From the NCBI GenBank assembly GCA_029215795.1, contig JARDYH010000001.1, forward strand, positions 11,955,001-12,019,000: DNA of 64,000 bases. The letters are read 5' to 3'. The position numbers were made by a program, and so were the translations under genes. Below, one piece after another: positions 55,245 through 64,000 of the stretch. The stretch is from Anniella stebbinsi (Eukaryota; Chordata; Lepidosauria; Squamata; Anniellidae). Numbering within the stretch: position 1 is the stretch's first letter; each line of letters starts with the position of its first letter. The notes under the pieces were generated by a model that saw only the letters and a list, made by a program, of their open reading frames with translations, made no database searches and was not told the origin of the DNA.

Positions 55245-55930
55245 TTTTCGTGGGTCTCTCTCACAACGGCATCTGCCTCCCACACGCCTCCTGCCCCTCC
55301 TGGCCATCCTCGCACCACAAAAAAAACACCCCGGTAAGTCCAACTTATTTTTAAAGACAGAAGTTGCCTAGGCTGATCATATGAAAAGGAGGAGACAGGG
55401 CTCAAGTAACTTTAACAGTTGTAGAGAAAAGGGAATTCCAGCCAGTGTCATTTGTATGCAATTAGTTCCTGGTGAAATTCCCTCTTCATCACAACAGTTA
55501 AAGTTGCAGAGCCCTGCCTTCTTTTGTATATGGTCACTCTAGTATAGTGCCTGCAACTTTAACAGTTGTGATGAAGACTGAATTTCACCAGGAACTAATT
55601 CCATACAAATGAGACTGGCTGAAATTCCCTTTTCTCTACAGCTGTTAAAGTGACATGAGCCCTGTCCTCCTTTTCATAGGGTCAGCCTAAAGTTTCTGCT
55701 ATCTCCTGCAGTGTGCAGGAGAAGCAGCATGATCAAAATGGCCCACTGAATGTTTACATTCAATGGGCCCATGTTGTTTACTTCCTCTTTCAAAAGAGGA
55801 AGTAATGAGGGACAAAAGTGTGGGTTGAGGAGCAATGGCAAGCAAACACGATTTTATGTCTATGGAGATTTATTACCCTTTCCCTCTGTAATCTGAATTT
55901 GCATGGCTTTGGATCAGGAAACACGACATT
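55245..55930 (+). repeat. Interspersed repeat P, copy 2, interrupted by FB-A
   Basis: The blocks listed for 6069-6474 recur in the same order here. Copy 7 of FB-A splits it after GAAGTTGCC (55369-55689). A local duplication GCCCACTGAATG...CATTCAATGGGCCC forms a hairpin at about 55740-55770. About 365 bp without the insertion. Confidence 0.6.
55369..55689 (+). mobile_element. Foldback FB-A copy 7 (321 bp)
   Basis: TAGGCTGATCATATGAAAAG to GGTCAGCCTA. Flanks AAGTTGCC (55361-55368) and AAGTTTCT (55690-55697) match at 6 of 8. The paralogous empty site at 6206-6213 reads AAGTTGCC once. Terminal type 2 at both ends. More diverged than copies 2 and 6. Confidence 0.95.
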
Positions 55931-56113
55931 CCACTCCATACCCTGACAAAGGAGTGAAGGGGGGGGGGCTCTACTGATTCCAGAGGAAATGTGTGTGTTT
56001 TTTCCCTTTGTTTAAAGCCCCGTGTGGAATTTTGAGGAAAAAACAGGTCGGGTGAGTTTTAATCCTCTCTTCAAGCACAGTGGTCCAATCCAGAGGGCCT
56101 TGCACACAAACAC

Positions 56114-56660
56114 ATGAGTAAATATAATGATTGGGTTCAGCTACACCTACATCTCTCAACAGTTTTCAGTTCCATTGGCCATGGTATCCTTCTGGATCAG
56201 CTGTTTGGATTGGGAATTGGAGCCACTGTCCAACAGTGGTTCTGTTCCTACTTGGATGGTTGTTTCCATGAGGTGGTGCTTGGGGCTTATTTCTCTGTTC
56301 TATTGGGTCCTATGGGGCACAGATTTATCCTCCATCCAACGTGAAGCCACTGGGGAATGTTGAGTTGTCCTCAATATGCCAATGAACCCCAGCTCTACCT
56401 CTCCTTTTCAACTAACCCAGGTGATGTCTGGAATCAGTACATGAGTAATGTAATGAACTGGATGAAATGCCCTCTTCTCCACCTCTCTTCTTATGTTCAT
56501 AAAACCCCAACATTTGCTTTGAATGTAACTTTTGGTGATGTTTTGTGTTAATGGAGCTGTTTATTAATATGGATCTCCTCTCCAAGACACATTGCATTCT
56601 ACTTCTGCTAGTTTTGGATCCCACCACATGTTTAATATCCTTCATAGATTTATAATTCTC
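56114..56660 (+). mobile_element. L2 LINE reverse transcriptase relic
   Basis: GHGILLDQLFGLGIGATVQQW (56170-56235, written here in part) is the L2 fragment preceding the palm. After frame changes comes QYANEPQLYLSFSTNPGD (about 56375-56428), the catalytic YADD-T-QLYLSF box with its two Asp replaced by Asn-Glu. VMNWMKC follows. Inactive. The part after 56500 is too diverged to align by eye. Confidence 0.82.
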
Positions 56661-57299
56661 TCTTTCCCTTATGGTTCCATTTTCTCAGCCAACCAGTTGG
56701 TGAAAGAGTCCTGAGCACACAGACTATAAGCTTATGTGAGTTGCCTACACATCCTTGGCTTGCACATTCTAGAGAAACATCTGTGTTTGTTCACTTTGTA
56801 AATGATCAGCAGTGTTCCCCAGAGTGAGCTAGATGTTGTAAAACCAGAAGAAAGAGCAAACAGGAAAATCTTCTATAGAAACACGAAGCCTGCTTAAAAT
56901 GCAGACCATTCAAGTAAACACACAGTAGAGTCTATCTATCTGTTCAAGACCTGTGGTTTCTAATAGGCCATTCCTAGGTTTCATGCGGGCAGCCAGTTCC
57001 TATTAACATGAGCATCACAGTGGTTTTGTTATGGGCAGAAAAAAAATCAGCCACAATGAAAGAGTTGCCCTGTTTGACAAAAAGCACATGTTTACCTGGT
57101 TCTAAAATCCATGTCTCTAAATTGCACATTTCTCAGCTAATGGGATGTATTTCTCTATATTTTTCTAAATGTATCCTGCTTTGAGCAGGTATTCCAACTT
57201 CAGAATTATACAAACTCTACAGACTGTAGGCTAATGGCAAATTCTTCAGTGTAGTGAATTGTGGCAGGAAGAGATATTAGACCCATTTTCTATAAGAAC
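56661..57299. other. Unassigned
   Basis: 57060-57180 is AT-rich and resembles old hAT interiors. Nothing definite. Confidence 0.35.
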
Positions 57300-57802
57300 A
57301 GAAGAACCTAAGACTCAGGTGAATCAGACCAAGCTAAAAGTAGTAAAGGTGGAACAACTATTAGGTGGATCCACAGTAGGCTACAGAATAGGATTCAAAG
57401 AGCGCTTATCAATGGTACCTTTTCAAACTAGGGGGAGAGGAGTGGGGTACTGCAGGGCTCAGTCCTAGGGCCAATGCTCTTCAACATTTTTATTTATGAT
57501 TTAGATGAGGAGATGCAGGGAATGCTAATCAAATTTGCAGGACACGGAATAATTGGCTCAAGTTACAGGAAGCCAGATTCCAGCTGAACACCAGGAAAAT
57601 CTTCCTGATGGTTAGAGCAGTACGACAAGGGGACCAAATACCTAGGGAGGTTGTGGGCTCTCCTACACTAGAGGTATTCAAGAGGCAGCTAGACAGCCAT
57701 CTGTCAGGTAAGATTTAAGATGAATTCCTGGATTGAGCAGGGGATTGGATTTGATGGCCTTATAGGCCCCTTCCAACTCTACTGTTGTATGATTCTATGA
57801 TT
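57300..57802 (+). mobile_element. CR1 LINE with internal deletion
   Basis: 57385-57535 encodes RALINGTFSN and then VLQGSVLGPMLFNIFIYDLDE, the conserved CR1 reverse-transcriptase box. At about 57538 it jumps to GGACACGGAATAATTGGCTC, the 3'-end region, skipping the rest of ORF2. It ends TGTATGATTCTATGATT. Internally deleted rather than simply 5'-truncated. Confidence 0.85.
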
Positions 57803-58055
57803 CCAGTCCAGCATTCTGTTCAAACTTGGGCCAACCAACTGCTCATGGGGAACCCACAAGCACAACATGAATACAACAGCACCCTCCTGCCCATGTTCCC
57901 CAGCAACTGGTGTACATAGGCATACTGCTTCTGATACTGGAGGTAGCATATAGCCATCAGGACTAGTAGCCATTGTTAGCCTTTTCCTCTATGAATTCCC
58001 CCAATCACTTTTGAAAGCCATCTGAATTGGCAGCCATCACTAGGTCTTGGGGTCG
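57803..58055 (-). mobile_element. CR1/L3-type LINE 3' part
   Basis: CCAGTCCAGCATTCTGTTCA, CATGTTCCCCAGCAACTGGT, GGAGGTAGCATATAGCCATC and CATCACTAGGTCTTGG. The terminal 50 bp are missing at the junction with the CR1 copy. Confidence 0.85.
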
Positions 58056-59144
58056 CGACTGGTCCCAAAACATGAGGGTTGTAAAGCTTTGCATAAGCAC
58101 TTTGAATTAAACCCAGAAGCAGCGTGTACATGCCTTTGACAAGGAGAAGAAAGTCTCTCCATAATTAGAAGCTTTAGATAATAGTAAGCGCATCACATGG
58201 AGCAGAAAGCAGCCATACACGATTCTGATCTAATAGAGATGGAAGCAAGCATAATCCCCACTTCCCACCAACTTGTTGAAAGATAGGCAAGGCTCTCATT
58301 GAAGGGAGGGGAACATATCACTCTCTCTATTCACATCATATCAGGCCAGGTCCCTGTTCCAAATTAGATGCTGTGCCTTTTGTCACTCAGTATGGTCAAT
58401 TGTATAGCTTGCCTTGCAAAATAAAGGAAGGAATCTTGTAATACATGTTGTCAATGCCGGCTCTATTGTTATCTGTTCCTACTAAGCTCAGATTGTGAAT
58501 CTTAACTCAAAGCAAGTCCTCGATGTGGAGTAAATAGAACTTATTTAAAACACACAGAGACCACACTACACCTCAAACACGCTCCTATCTGCTCTCTCCT
58601 TCTTGCGATTCCCTTTTCTTTCTTAACTCAAACCATATCCCTCCAGTTCCTATTCAATACGTTGAAAGGGGGAAAAAATACTTAGGTTGCAAATAAAGCT
58701 GGTAACTCTGCAGGCCCTTTGTGATGATGTCTTCCTCTGTTATTTCATCTGCACAGCCTTCCTTGACTTGTAATGTCCCTGACAGCTTTCACAGCAAACT
58801 CATAGGTAACATATTCCCTCTTTGCTCATAGATTCATGATTCAATACAACAGTCTTTGTAATAAACCGTGCTGGCTTGTACCATGCAGCTAAAGTTGTCA
58901 CCCATTTGCCATTGGGAAAGATAAGAAAATGTCAGGAAGGAACACGGATATTTCATTCTCTTGGCACCATGGTCCCATGGATATGTGCAGCTGCAAAATA
59001 AATAAATAAACAAACAAACAAACAAATAAAGTGGATAGAAGGCCTTGTGCCACGTGGCTCCAGCTGGTTCCTGCATTTGAGGAATGAGACAAATCCACTC
59101 TATTGTGTTATTTTCTCTGTTACAATCCCACAGGGAAGGTTACC
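58056..59144. other. Unassigned
   Basis: 58449-58810 starts TGTCAATGCC and ends GGTAACA, with AATAAA on both strands, so an LTR is imaginable but unsupported. (AAAT)n(AAAC)n at 58996-59030. Confidence 0.35.
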
Positions 59145-59365
59145 ATAAGAACATAAAAAGAGCTGTGCTGGATCAGATCCACGGTCCATCCAGTCCAGCA
59201 CTCTGTTCACACAGTGGTCAACCAGCTGCCCACAGGAAATCCACAAGCGAGACATGAGTGCAACAGCACCTTCCTGCCCATGTTCCCCAGCAACTAGAGT
59301 ACATAGGCATACTCACTCTGATACTGGAAGTAGCCCATAGCCATCAGGACTTGTATCCATTGATA
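59145..59365 (-). mobile_element. CR1/L3-type LINE 3' end
   Basis: CATAAGAACATAAAAAGAGC, GTCCAGCACTCTGTTCACAC, CCCATGTTCCCCAGCAACTA and GAAGTAGCCCATAGCCATCA. Confidence 0.88.
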
Positions 59366-60051
59366 CCATCTGACATGTGTTCTGTTTAGAACTGTACTGA
59401 TATAGTGGTAGATGATCCAATATATTTAGATGCCTTAAGGTACAATGTAGCTTGATAAGAGGATTGGCTTATATTTGGCTAAGGTTAGAAACTGAGGTTC
59501 TAACTCCTGATTGGTGATACTGATAACAGTAACTATACATAAGCTTTGTTTTTAAAGTAATTATATAGAGATCTTAAAGTAACTTCAGAAATAATAAGCT
59601 TTCTTCTTGTTAGTATTGTTTCCTTTTTAATAACATATTTTTTCATCTTTATTATATCTATACCCTTGATCTGTTAGTCACAAGTCTAATAACCAGCTGT
59701 CTTGGAAAACAGGGTACATTAAATAATGGGGTGCAGAATCATGGTGGCAATGGATTAATGGTGGTATGTCCAGTGGTGTGGTTGGAATCTACACAATTTA
59801 TAATAGGAATACTCCAGTGAGAAGGGTTGTTCCTCCACAGAGACTTTCAAGCTTGATCTGCCCTGGCTTGCTAAGTCTCCTCAAGCTCATCTTTGCAGGT
59901 AAAATTGAACCATTTGAGCCATGGACCCCATGAAGTGATATACAAAATGGCAGCAGATCTTTGATCTCTGACAACAATCCATAGGGATTGCTATCCTTCC
60001 TTCATTGAGGTGAACTGGAGCGTTACATGCATAGGGATTGGGTAAACCTAT
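59366..60051. other. Unassigned
   Basis: No recognised feature. Confidence 0.4.
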
Positions 60052-60198
60052 CAGAACATTGGAAGCTGTCTCGTCAGACCGTTGGTCCAACTGGCTCAGT
60101 ATGATCAACATAGACTGGTTGCTGCTTTCCAGGGTTTCAAGCAAGAGATTTTCAAAGCCTACCTGGCGATGCTTGGGATCAAACCTGGTAGGCCCCAC
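60052..60198 (-). mobile_element. tRNA-derived SINE, minus strand
   Basis: ACATTGGAAGCTGTCTCGTC, GACCGTTGGTCCAACTGGCT, CTGCTTTCCAGGGTTTCAAG and GGGATCAAACCTGG (B-box complement). Same family as 2838-3112, without the MITE. The A-box end of the head is missing. Confidence 0.75.
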
Positions 60199-60412
60199 AT
60201 CAAGGGTAACCATGGTCCAACACCAGACCAGGCCCCACACCACAGCAGGAGCCCACTGAAAACACCCCCTGGACTTGCTCCTCCTATCTACCATTGCAAG
60301 CTACTTGTTCACCTTCCCCTTGCTCTGCCCCAGAAAATGGTGGTGGTGAGAAAGTGGCGTGGTAGATGTCCCTGTCTACTTGCTCACAGTCTGTCTGAAT
60401 TTCAAACAAAGA

Positions 60413-60540
60413 TAGGGTGACTATATTTTAAAAACCAAAAAGGAGGACGACATGGTCAACCCCCAAGGGGGTGTCCCTACCAACATGTCTGGCACCAGGG
60501 GGCGTCTCCAGCACCAAGGGGGGGTGCTCACCTGAACATA
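60413..60540 (+). mobile_element. Possible hAT terminus (TAGGGTGACTATATT)
   Basis: TAGGGTGACTATATTTTAAA and CAAAAAGGAGGACGACATGG resemble the FB-A type 2 end TAGGGTGACCATATG...AAGGAGGACAGG. No right terminus found nearby, so this could be a truncated relative. Confidence 0.45.
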
Positions 60541-60839
60541 GCTTTAGCCACATGTCTGATGTTACAGCACACAATTAAGACAAAACTGTTCTACAGAACA
60601 TCTTAATGTTAAAATCACTGAAATAACAAGTGAGACATCCAATGTATCTGAAATTCACTTCACTCACTCCTACTTTTGTAGATTTTGCTGTACTTTGTTG
60701 CTATATGCAGTGTGGTACATTCTCCCCTTCCCTCAAATATCTTTTCTGATTGTATCCTCACTCTGCTGCAAGCTGCCACTTAACAGGGTTTGCTGCTGTC
60801 CGTCTGTCCGTCCGGCTTTTTTATTTTTTTATTTTATTT

Positions 60840-61300
60840 TAGTTTTAAAGTTAAATTTTGTTTTGAAACTTGCTAAAAATCAAAACTTGGCATGGCTAAA
60901 GTCCTCCTTAAGATCTATCATGATGCCAAGTTTCATCTCCTTATCTTTAAAAATGATGGGTTTTTTAAAAAAAAAACAAAAAAAAAACTTTAAAAACTCA
61001 AATATTTAAAAATTCCTAAAAATCAGTGGATGAACGAATCTGCTTCAAAAGTACCATGGCTAAAGCTCTATATAGGAGCTATCAAAGTGCCAAGTTCCAT
61101 CTCTATATCTTTTTAAATGATGTATATATATATATTTAAAAACTCAATTTTTTAAAAAAAATATTCCTACAAATCAACGGAATAACAGATCTGCTTCAAA
61201 TTTGGCATGGCGAAAGCCCTACCTAAATTCTATTACATTGCCAAGTTTTATCTCTTTATCTTTACAAATGATGGAGCTGCAAGCATTTTTGTTCATTCCC
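60840..61300 (+). repeat. Three diverged tandem units of about 155 bp
   Basis: CATGGCTAAAG/CATGGCGAAAG occurs at 60891, 61055 and 61206, each followed by GC(C)AAGTTYCATCTC-like and TATCTTTA(A)AAATGATG words about 45 bp later. Spacing is 164 and 151 bp. Units are separated by A/T homopolymers. Family unknown; not coding. Confidence 0.8.
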
Positions 61301-62374
61301 ATTGACTATAAAGTAGAGCTGCCCCACCCCCACCCCCTTTTCCCGGATTTGTTACCAAAAATCCTGACATGTCCTGGTTTTAGCAACAATGATGAGAAAG
61401 AGGAGAAGAAGCAATATCACCTGGGGACAATGATGGCGAGGAGACAGATTTTTTGGGGGGACATCCTGTGCCTTTGCCCCACCTGACTCAAAATCTAAAA
61501 CCAGCATTGGAACCTGCAACCTTCTGCCTGCCAGCGTTCAGTTACACCTCCTTACCATGAAGCTCTGAATCAGGTCAACTGTTTGTTATTACAAACAGGT
61601 ATGTTTTTGTTTGTGTGCTTGTGTGTGCGTGTGTTTTAAAATAACCCTATTATATATTTTGTTGCGAGGGAGAAAAGGGAATTTTGGATGTTATAAAAGA
61701 ACCAGTTCTTTTCTTTTTTCTTTTTTTTTAAAAAAGGTAAATAGCTGTAAAAAGTCTCTAATGACTCAGCTTGTCATCTTTATCTGCTTCTTTTCAGACA
61801 CATAGCTGCAACTGTGATGTGTTATCAAAAAATTAAATCAAAAATTAAAACATCGGGGAGCCTGAATGTCTGGTTTCAGGGACGCAACAGTCAATATCAT
61901 CTGCTCTTCTTTTTTTTCCAATTTTCTGTTAGAGCTTGACTTTTTCATTGCAATGGTTCCCGTGTTGCGTGCAATGAGGCTGTTTTTCTCTCTCTCTAAA
62001 TCATCCTTTTGCCTTTAAATTTTACACTAATCAAGGCATCTTTAGCCAAATTAATAATGTATACAAACCTCTTCTGAAGACGAATTTGGGAGATGGGGGA
62101 TTTGGTGGAGCAACTATGCTGCACAGGGCAGAGGAAGGGCGAAAAATCCATGTGGAAAAAAAGAGAAGAAAATGAAATGAAATGAAATAATTACAATCAA
62201 AAGCTAAGGGCTGGCAAAGCAATCCTAACCCCCTCAGACGGAGTTGAATAGGAGTTAGGAACGGGGTGGAGGTGGTACCAAGGGGGGGGGGCGTGGAGGA
62301 GTCCATCCCGAAGGCCCTAGCTATTCCTGTGGAATATGCCTATTATTGGTCCTTTGTTTTGTTTTTGCAGGGCT
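61301..62374. other. Unassigned; candidate conserved noncoding DNA at 61800-62060
   Basis: No transposon recognised. 61800-62060 is AT-rich and non-repetitive. A G11 tract lies at about 62282-62292. Confidence 0.35.
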
Positions 62375-62830
62375 TGGGGTGGGTGAGCACACTGATGTCA
62401 TATCCCACCATACCTATGCATACCTGTGATGATACCCCACATTTCTGTTGGACTGAGTGGGTGTAGCTGATGATGCTGGGAAAAGGGAGTGCGGAGGAGT
62501 ATATATTGAGTGAGGGACTGTTTTAGATTATCTTATCATCTTATTGTCTTATCATTTTGGTTGGGTGGAGGGCAGTTAAGTGGATGACAGCTGTGTGTGA
62601 GTTCTAGTCAGGAGTGTGTGAAGAGATTATAAGTACCTAGGATTATTATCAACAAGATTGTTTGAAGTATGAAGAATAGGCAGGTTTTAAATTGATTTGA
62701 AAAGACTGTTAACAACAATAAATGTTTTCTTTTCTTTTTTTTGCTACCACAAACCACGTGTCAGCTTGGCTTTGTAACCTGCTCTATAAGTATAATAAAG
62801 AAACACATCTCATTACACTCTCAGCCAACA
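62375..62830 (+). mobile_element. Possible solo LTR
   Basis: Contains a TATA-like GAGTATATATTGAG at about 62499. About 200 bp later comes AATAAATG (62718), a T-rich stretch and AACCACGTGTCAGCTTGG. A second AATAAAG follows at 62795. This order resembles U3-R-U5, but no TG...CA ends with matching target duplication could be fixed. Confidence 0.3.
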
Positions 62831-63011
62831 CACTCACAGGAGAACCTTCTTCAAAACCCTTAACACCCTTTTCCCCTCTGCTATAAGGGAAAAGTGGTGC
62901 GTCTTTTGCCCTTCCCTCTGGTATTTAAGTGTTGGGGCTTGGCCTGAGAGGGGTGGGCTCGTCTAGGCCTAGTGTTTGAGGCTGTGGCGGCACAATACCA
63001 TTTGCCAAGGG
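62831..63011. other. Unassigned
   Basis: No recognised feature. Confidence 0.3.
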
Positions 63012-63140
63012 CGGGACATACACTCATATCCTACTTGTGGGTTTCCTGTGGACAGCTAGGTGGTTACTGTTTCTACAGAATGCGGGACTAGATAGGCCCT
63101 TGCTCTGATCCAGCAGGGCTCCTCTGGTGTTCTTGTGCAT
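63012..63140 (+). mobile_element. CR1/L3-type LINE 3' end
   Basis: TCCTACTTGTGGGTTTCCTG, GGACAGCTAGGTGGTTACTG, CTGATCCAGCAGGGCTCCTC and GTTCTTGTGCATG. Confidence 0.82.
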
Positions 63141-64000
63141 GACACCTGCAGGTCTATCCTCCAAGAGATGGGAATGGCTGTGGGGACCCCAAGAGGAATG
63201 GGTGTGGGGCAGCTGATTATGCCCCCCCCCCCAGCATTTGCCTTTGCCATCTGAGGGGATTGTACCACTCTGCTTACTGGGCCATATGGCCTTGGGCCAA
63301 AGACTGGTCCAGCATTTTCCAGGCTGCCAACAGAGGCTGTGCTATGACCTCTCTTTGCAGGCCTAATAGGAGCACAATCCTTAATAGTTGAGAGAAGTCA
63401 CATCCTGGCTCCCCACCTGTAGTATATGACAGTGGCCAGGGGCACATCTAGGTGCGAGGTTTTCCCTGCAGTGGCTTCTGAGTGGCAACAGCTAACCTTC
63501 ATGAGGCTGCCACCATCCCGAATCCATCCAAAAGCAAAGCCCCAAAGCTCTGCTTTGAAAATGTTGGGCACTTACTCTGACTTCTTTAGCTTAGAGCGAG
63601 GCAACGGCGGCATCTGCCATCTGTCGCTCTTGCTCCAGAGCTGCTGCGGAGGCGGGCCACAGCTTGGTGACCAGTGATTGATCACCATAAGCTGGGCAAG
63701 GAAGGGGGTGGACCAGCGAGCCGAAAGGTCGCTGAACCACCTCCACACCTCTGCTGAGCATTGTTAAAAAAATAAAGGGGGTAAATATAAAGTGCTGGTG
63801 TACCCCATTCCTCCCCCCTTGTTTCCCCCCGTCATCTGTAAATGTGATGGATTATATTTACAGATTTTTTTTTTAAAAAAAACCAATACCACCCCCAAAA
63901 AACCAACCTCGATGAAGGGGGGAGCCATGTTTCCAGGTGCCCCAGCACGAACGTGGACGGTTCAGGTGGATGGACATGGTGGTGGCGGCTTCTGGAAGGC
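63141..64000. other. Unassigned, with hairpins
   Basis: Imperfect hairpins at about 63658-63694 (CAGCTTGGTGACC / GATCACCATAAGCTG) and 63705-63741 (GGTGGACCAGCGAGCC / GGTCGCTGAACCACC) suggest part of an inverted-repeat element running off the window. C11 tract at 63223-63233. Confidence 0.45.

Noticed and set aside
15100..55689. Regularly recurring 320-bp repeats as a CRISPR or satellite array
   Set aside because: Spacing is irregular (0.9 to 13 kb), and each copy has its own target duplication and unrelated flanks. These are transposon insertions.
58449..58810. Second solo LTR
   Set aside because: TG...CA-like ends are present, but flanks do not match and no repeated copy is seen.

Overview
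The window reads as vertebrate nuclear DNA, most likely from a squamate reptile (lizard or snake). No ordinary protein-coding gene is visible: there are no long open frames with host-protein character, no convincing exon chains and no rRNA or functional tRNA. The squamate call is inference. It rests on the mixture of CR1/L3, L2 and R4-type LINEs, MIR and tRNA-derived SINEs, very many short hAT-type inverted-repeat elements, and dense (ATT)n, (GA)n and (CA)n tracts. The window behaves as intergenic or intronic sequence built from layered transposon insertions with single-copy-looking DNA between them.

Layout. 1-1014 is a GC- and CpG-rich block of nested palindromes ending in a hAT-like terminus. 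1.2-7.4 kb is mostly unassigned, with a tRNA-SINE split by a MITE and several inverted-repeat elements. 7.4-14.4 kb holds CR1/L3 copies, one of them inserted inside a MITE. 15.1-20.7 kb holds the first 320-bp foldback element, a run of L2 remnants and a MIR. 20.7-31 kb is AT-rich with hAT elements, a foldback at 25.4 kb and the second 320-bp foldback. 31-33.4 kb has an R4-like LINE end, L2 pieces and a CpG-rich hAT. 34-41.5 kb has two more foldbacks, a CR1/L3 copy and a GC-rich 386-bp foldback. 42-50.6 kb has R4-like, L2, L3 and MIR copies plus foldbacks. 51.1-53.2 kb has a Gypsy-like gag/protease relic interrupted by a foldback, then an R4-like LINE end. 55-61.3 kb has a foldback inside an older repeat, an L2 reverse transcriptase relic, CR1/L3 copies, a tRNA-SINE and a diverged tandem repeat. 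62.4-64 kb has a possible solo LTR and assorted unassigned sequence.

The most notable system is a foldback transposon family (called FB-A here) with seven copies: six of about 320 bp and one deleted to 204 bp. All start TAGGSTGACC and end GGTCAGCCTA, and all lie between matching or near-matching 8-bp target duplications, which points to hAT-type mobilisation. Each copy is a compound: one complete about 172-bp MITE with its own inner terminus, fused to an inverted copy lacking about 24 bp. Two subfamilies differ in the same roughly 17-nt block at both termini at once. A second foldback family (FB-B, six copies), a third hAT MITE family and several nested insertions give a relative chronology of activity. 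Coordinates of old repeats are approximate at their edges.
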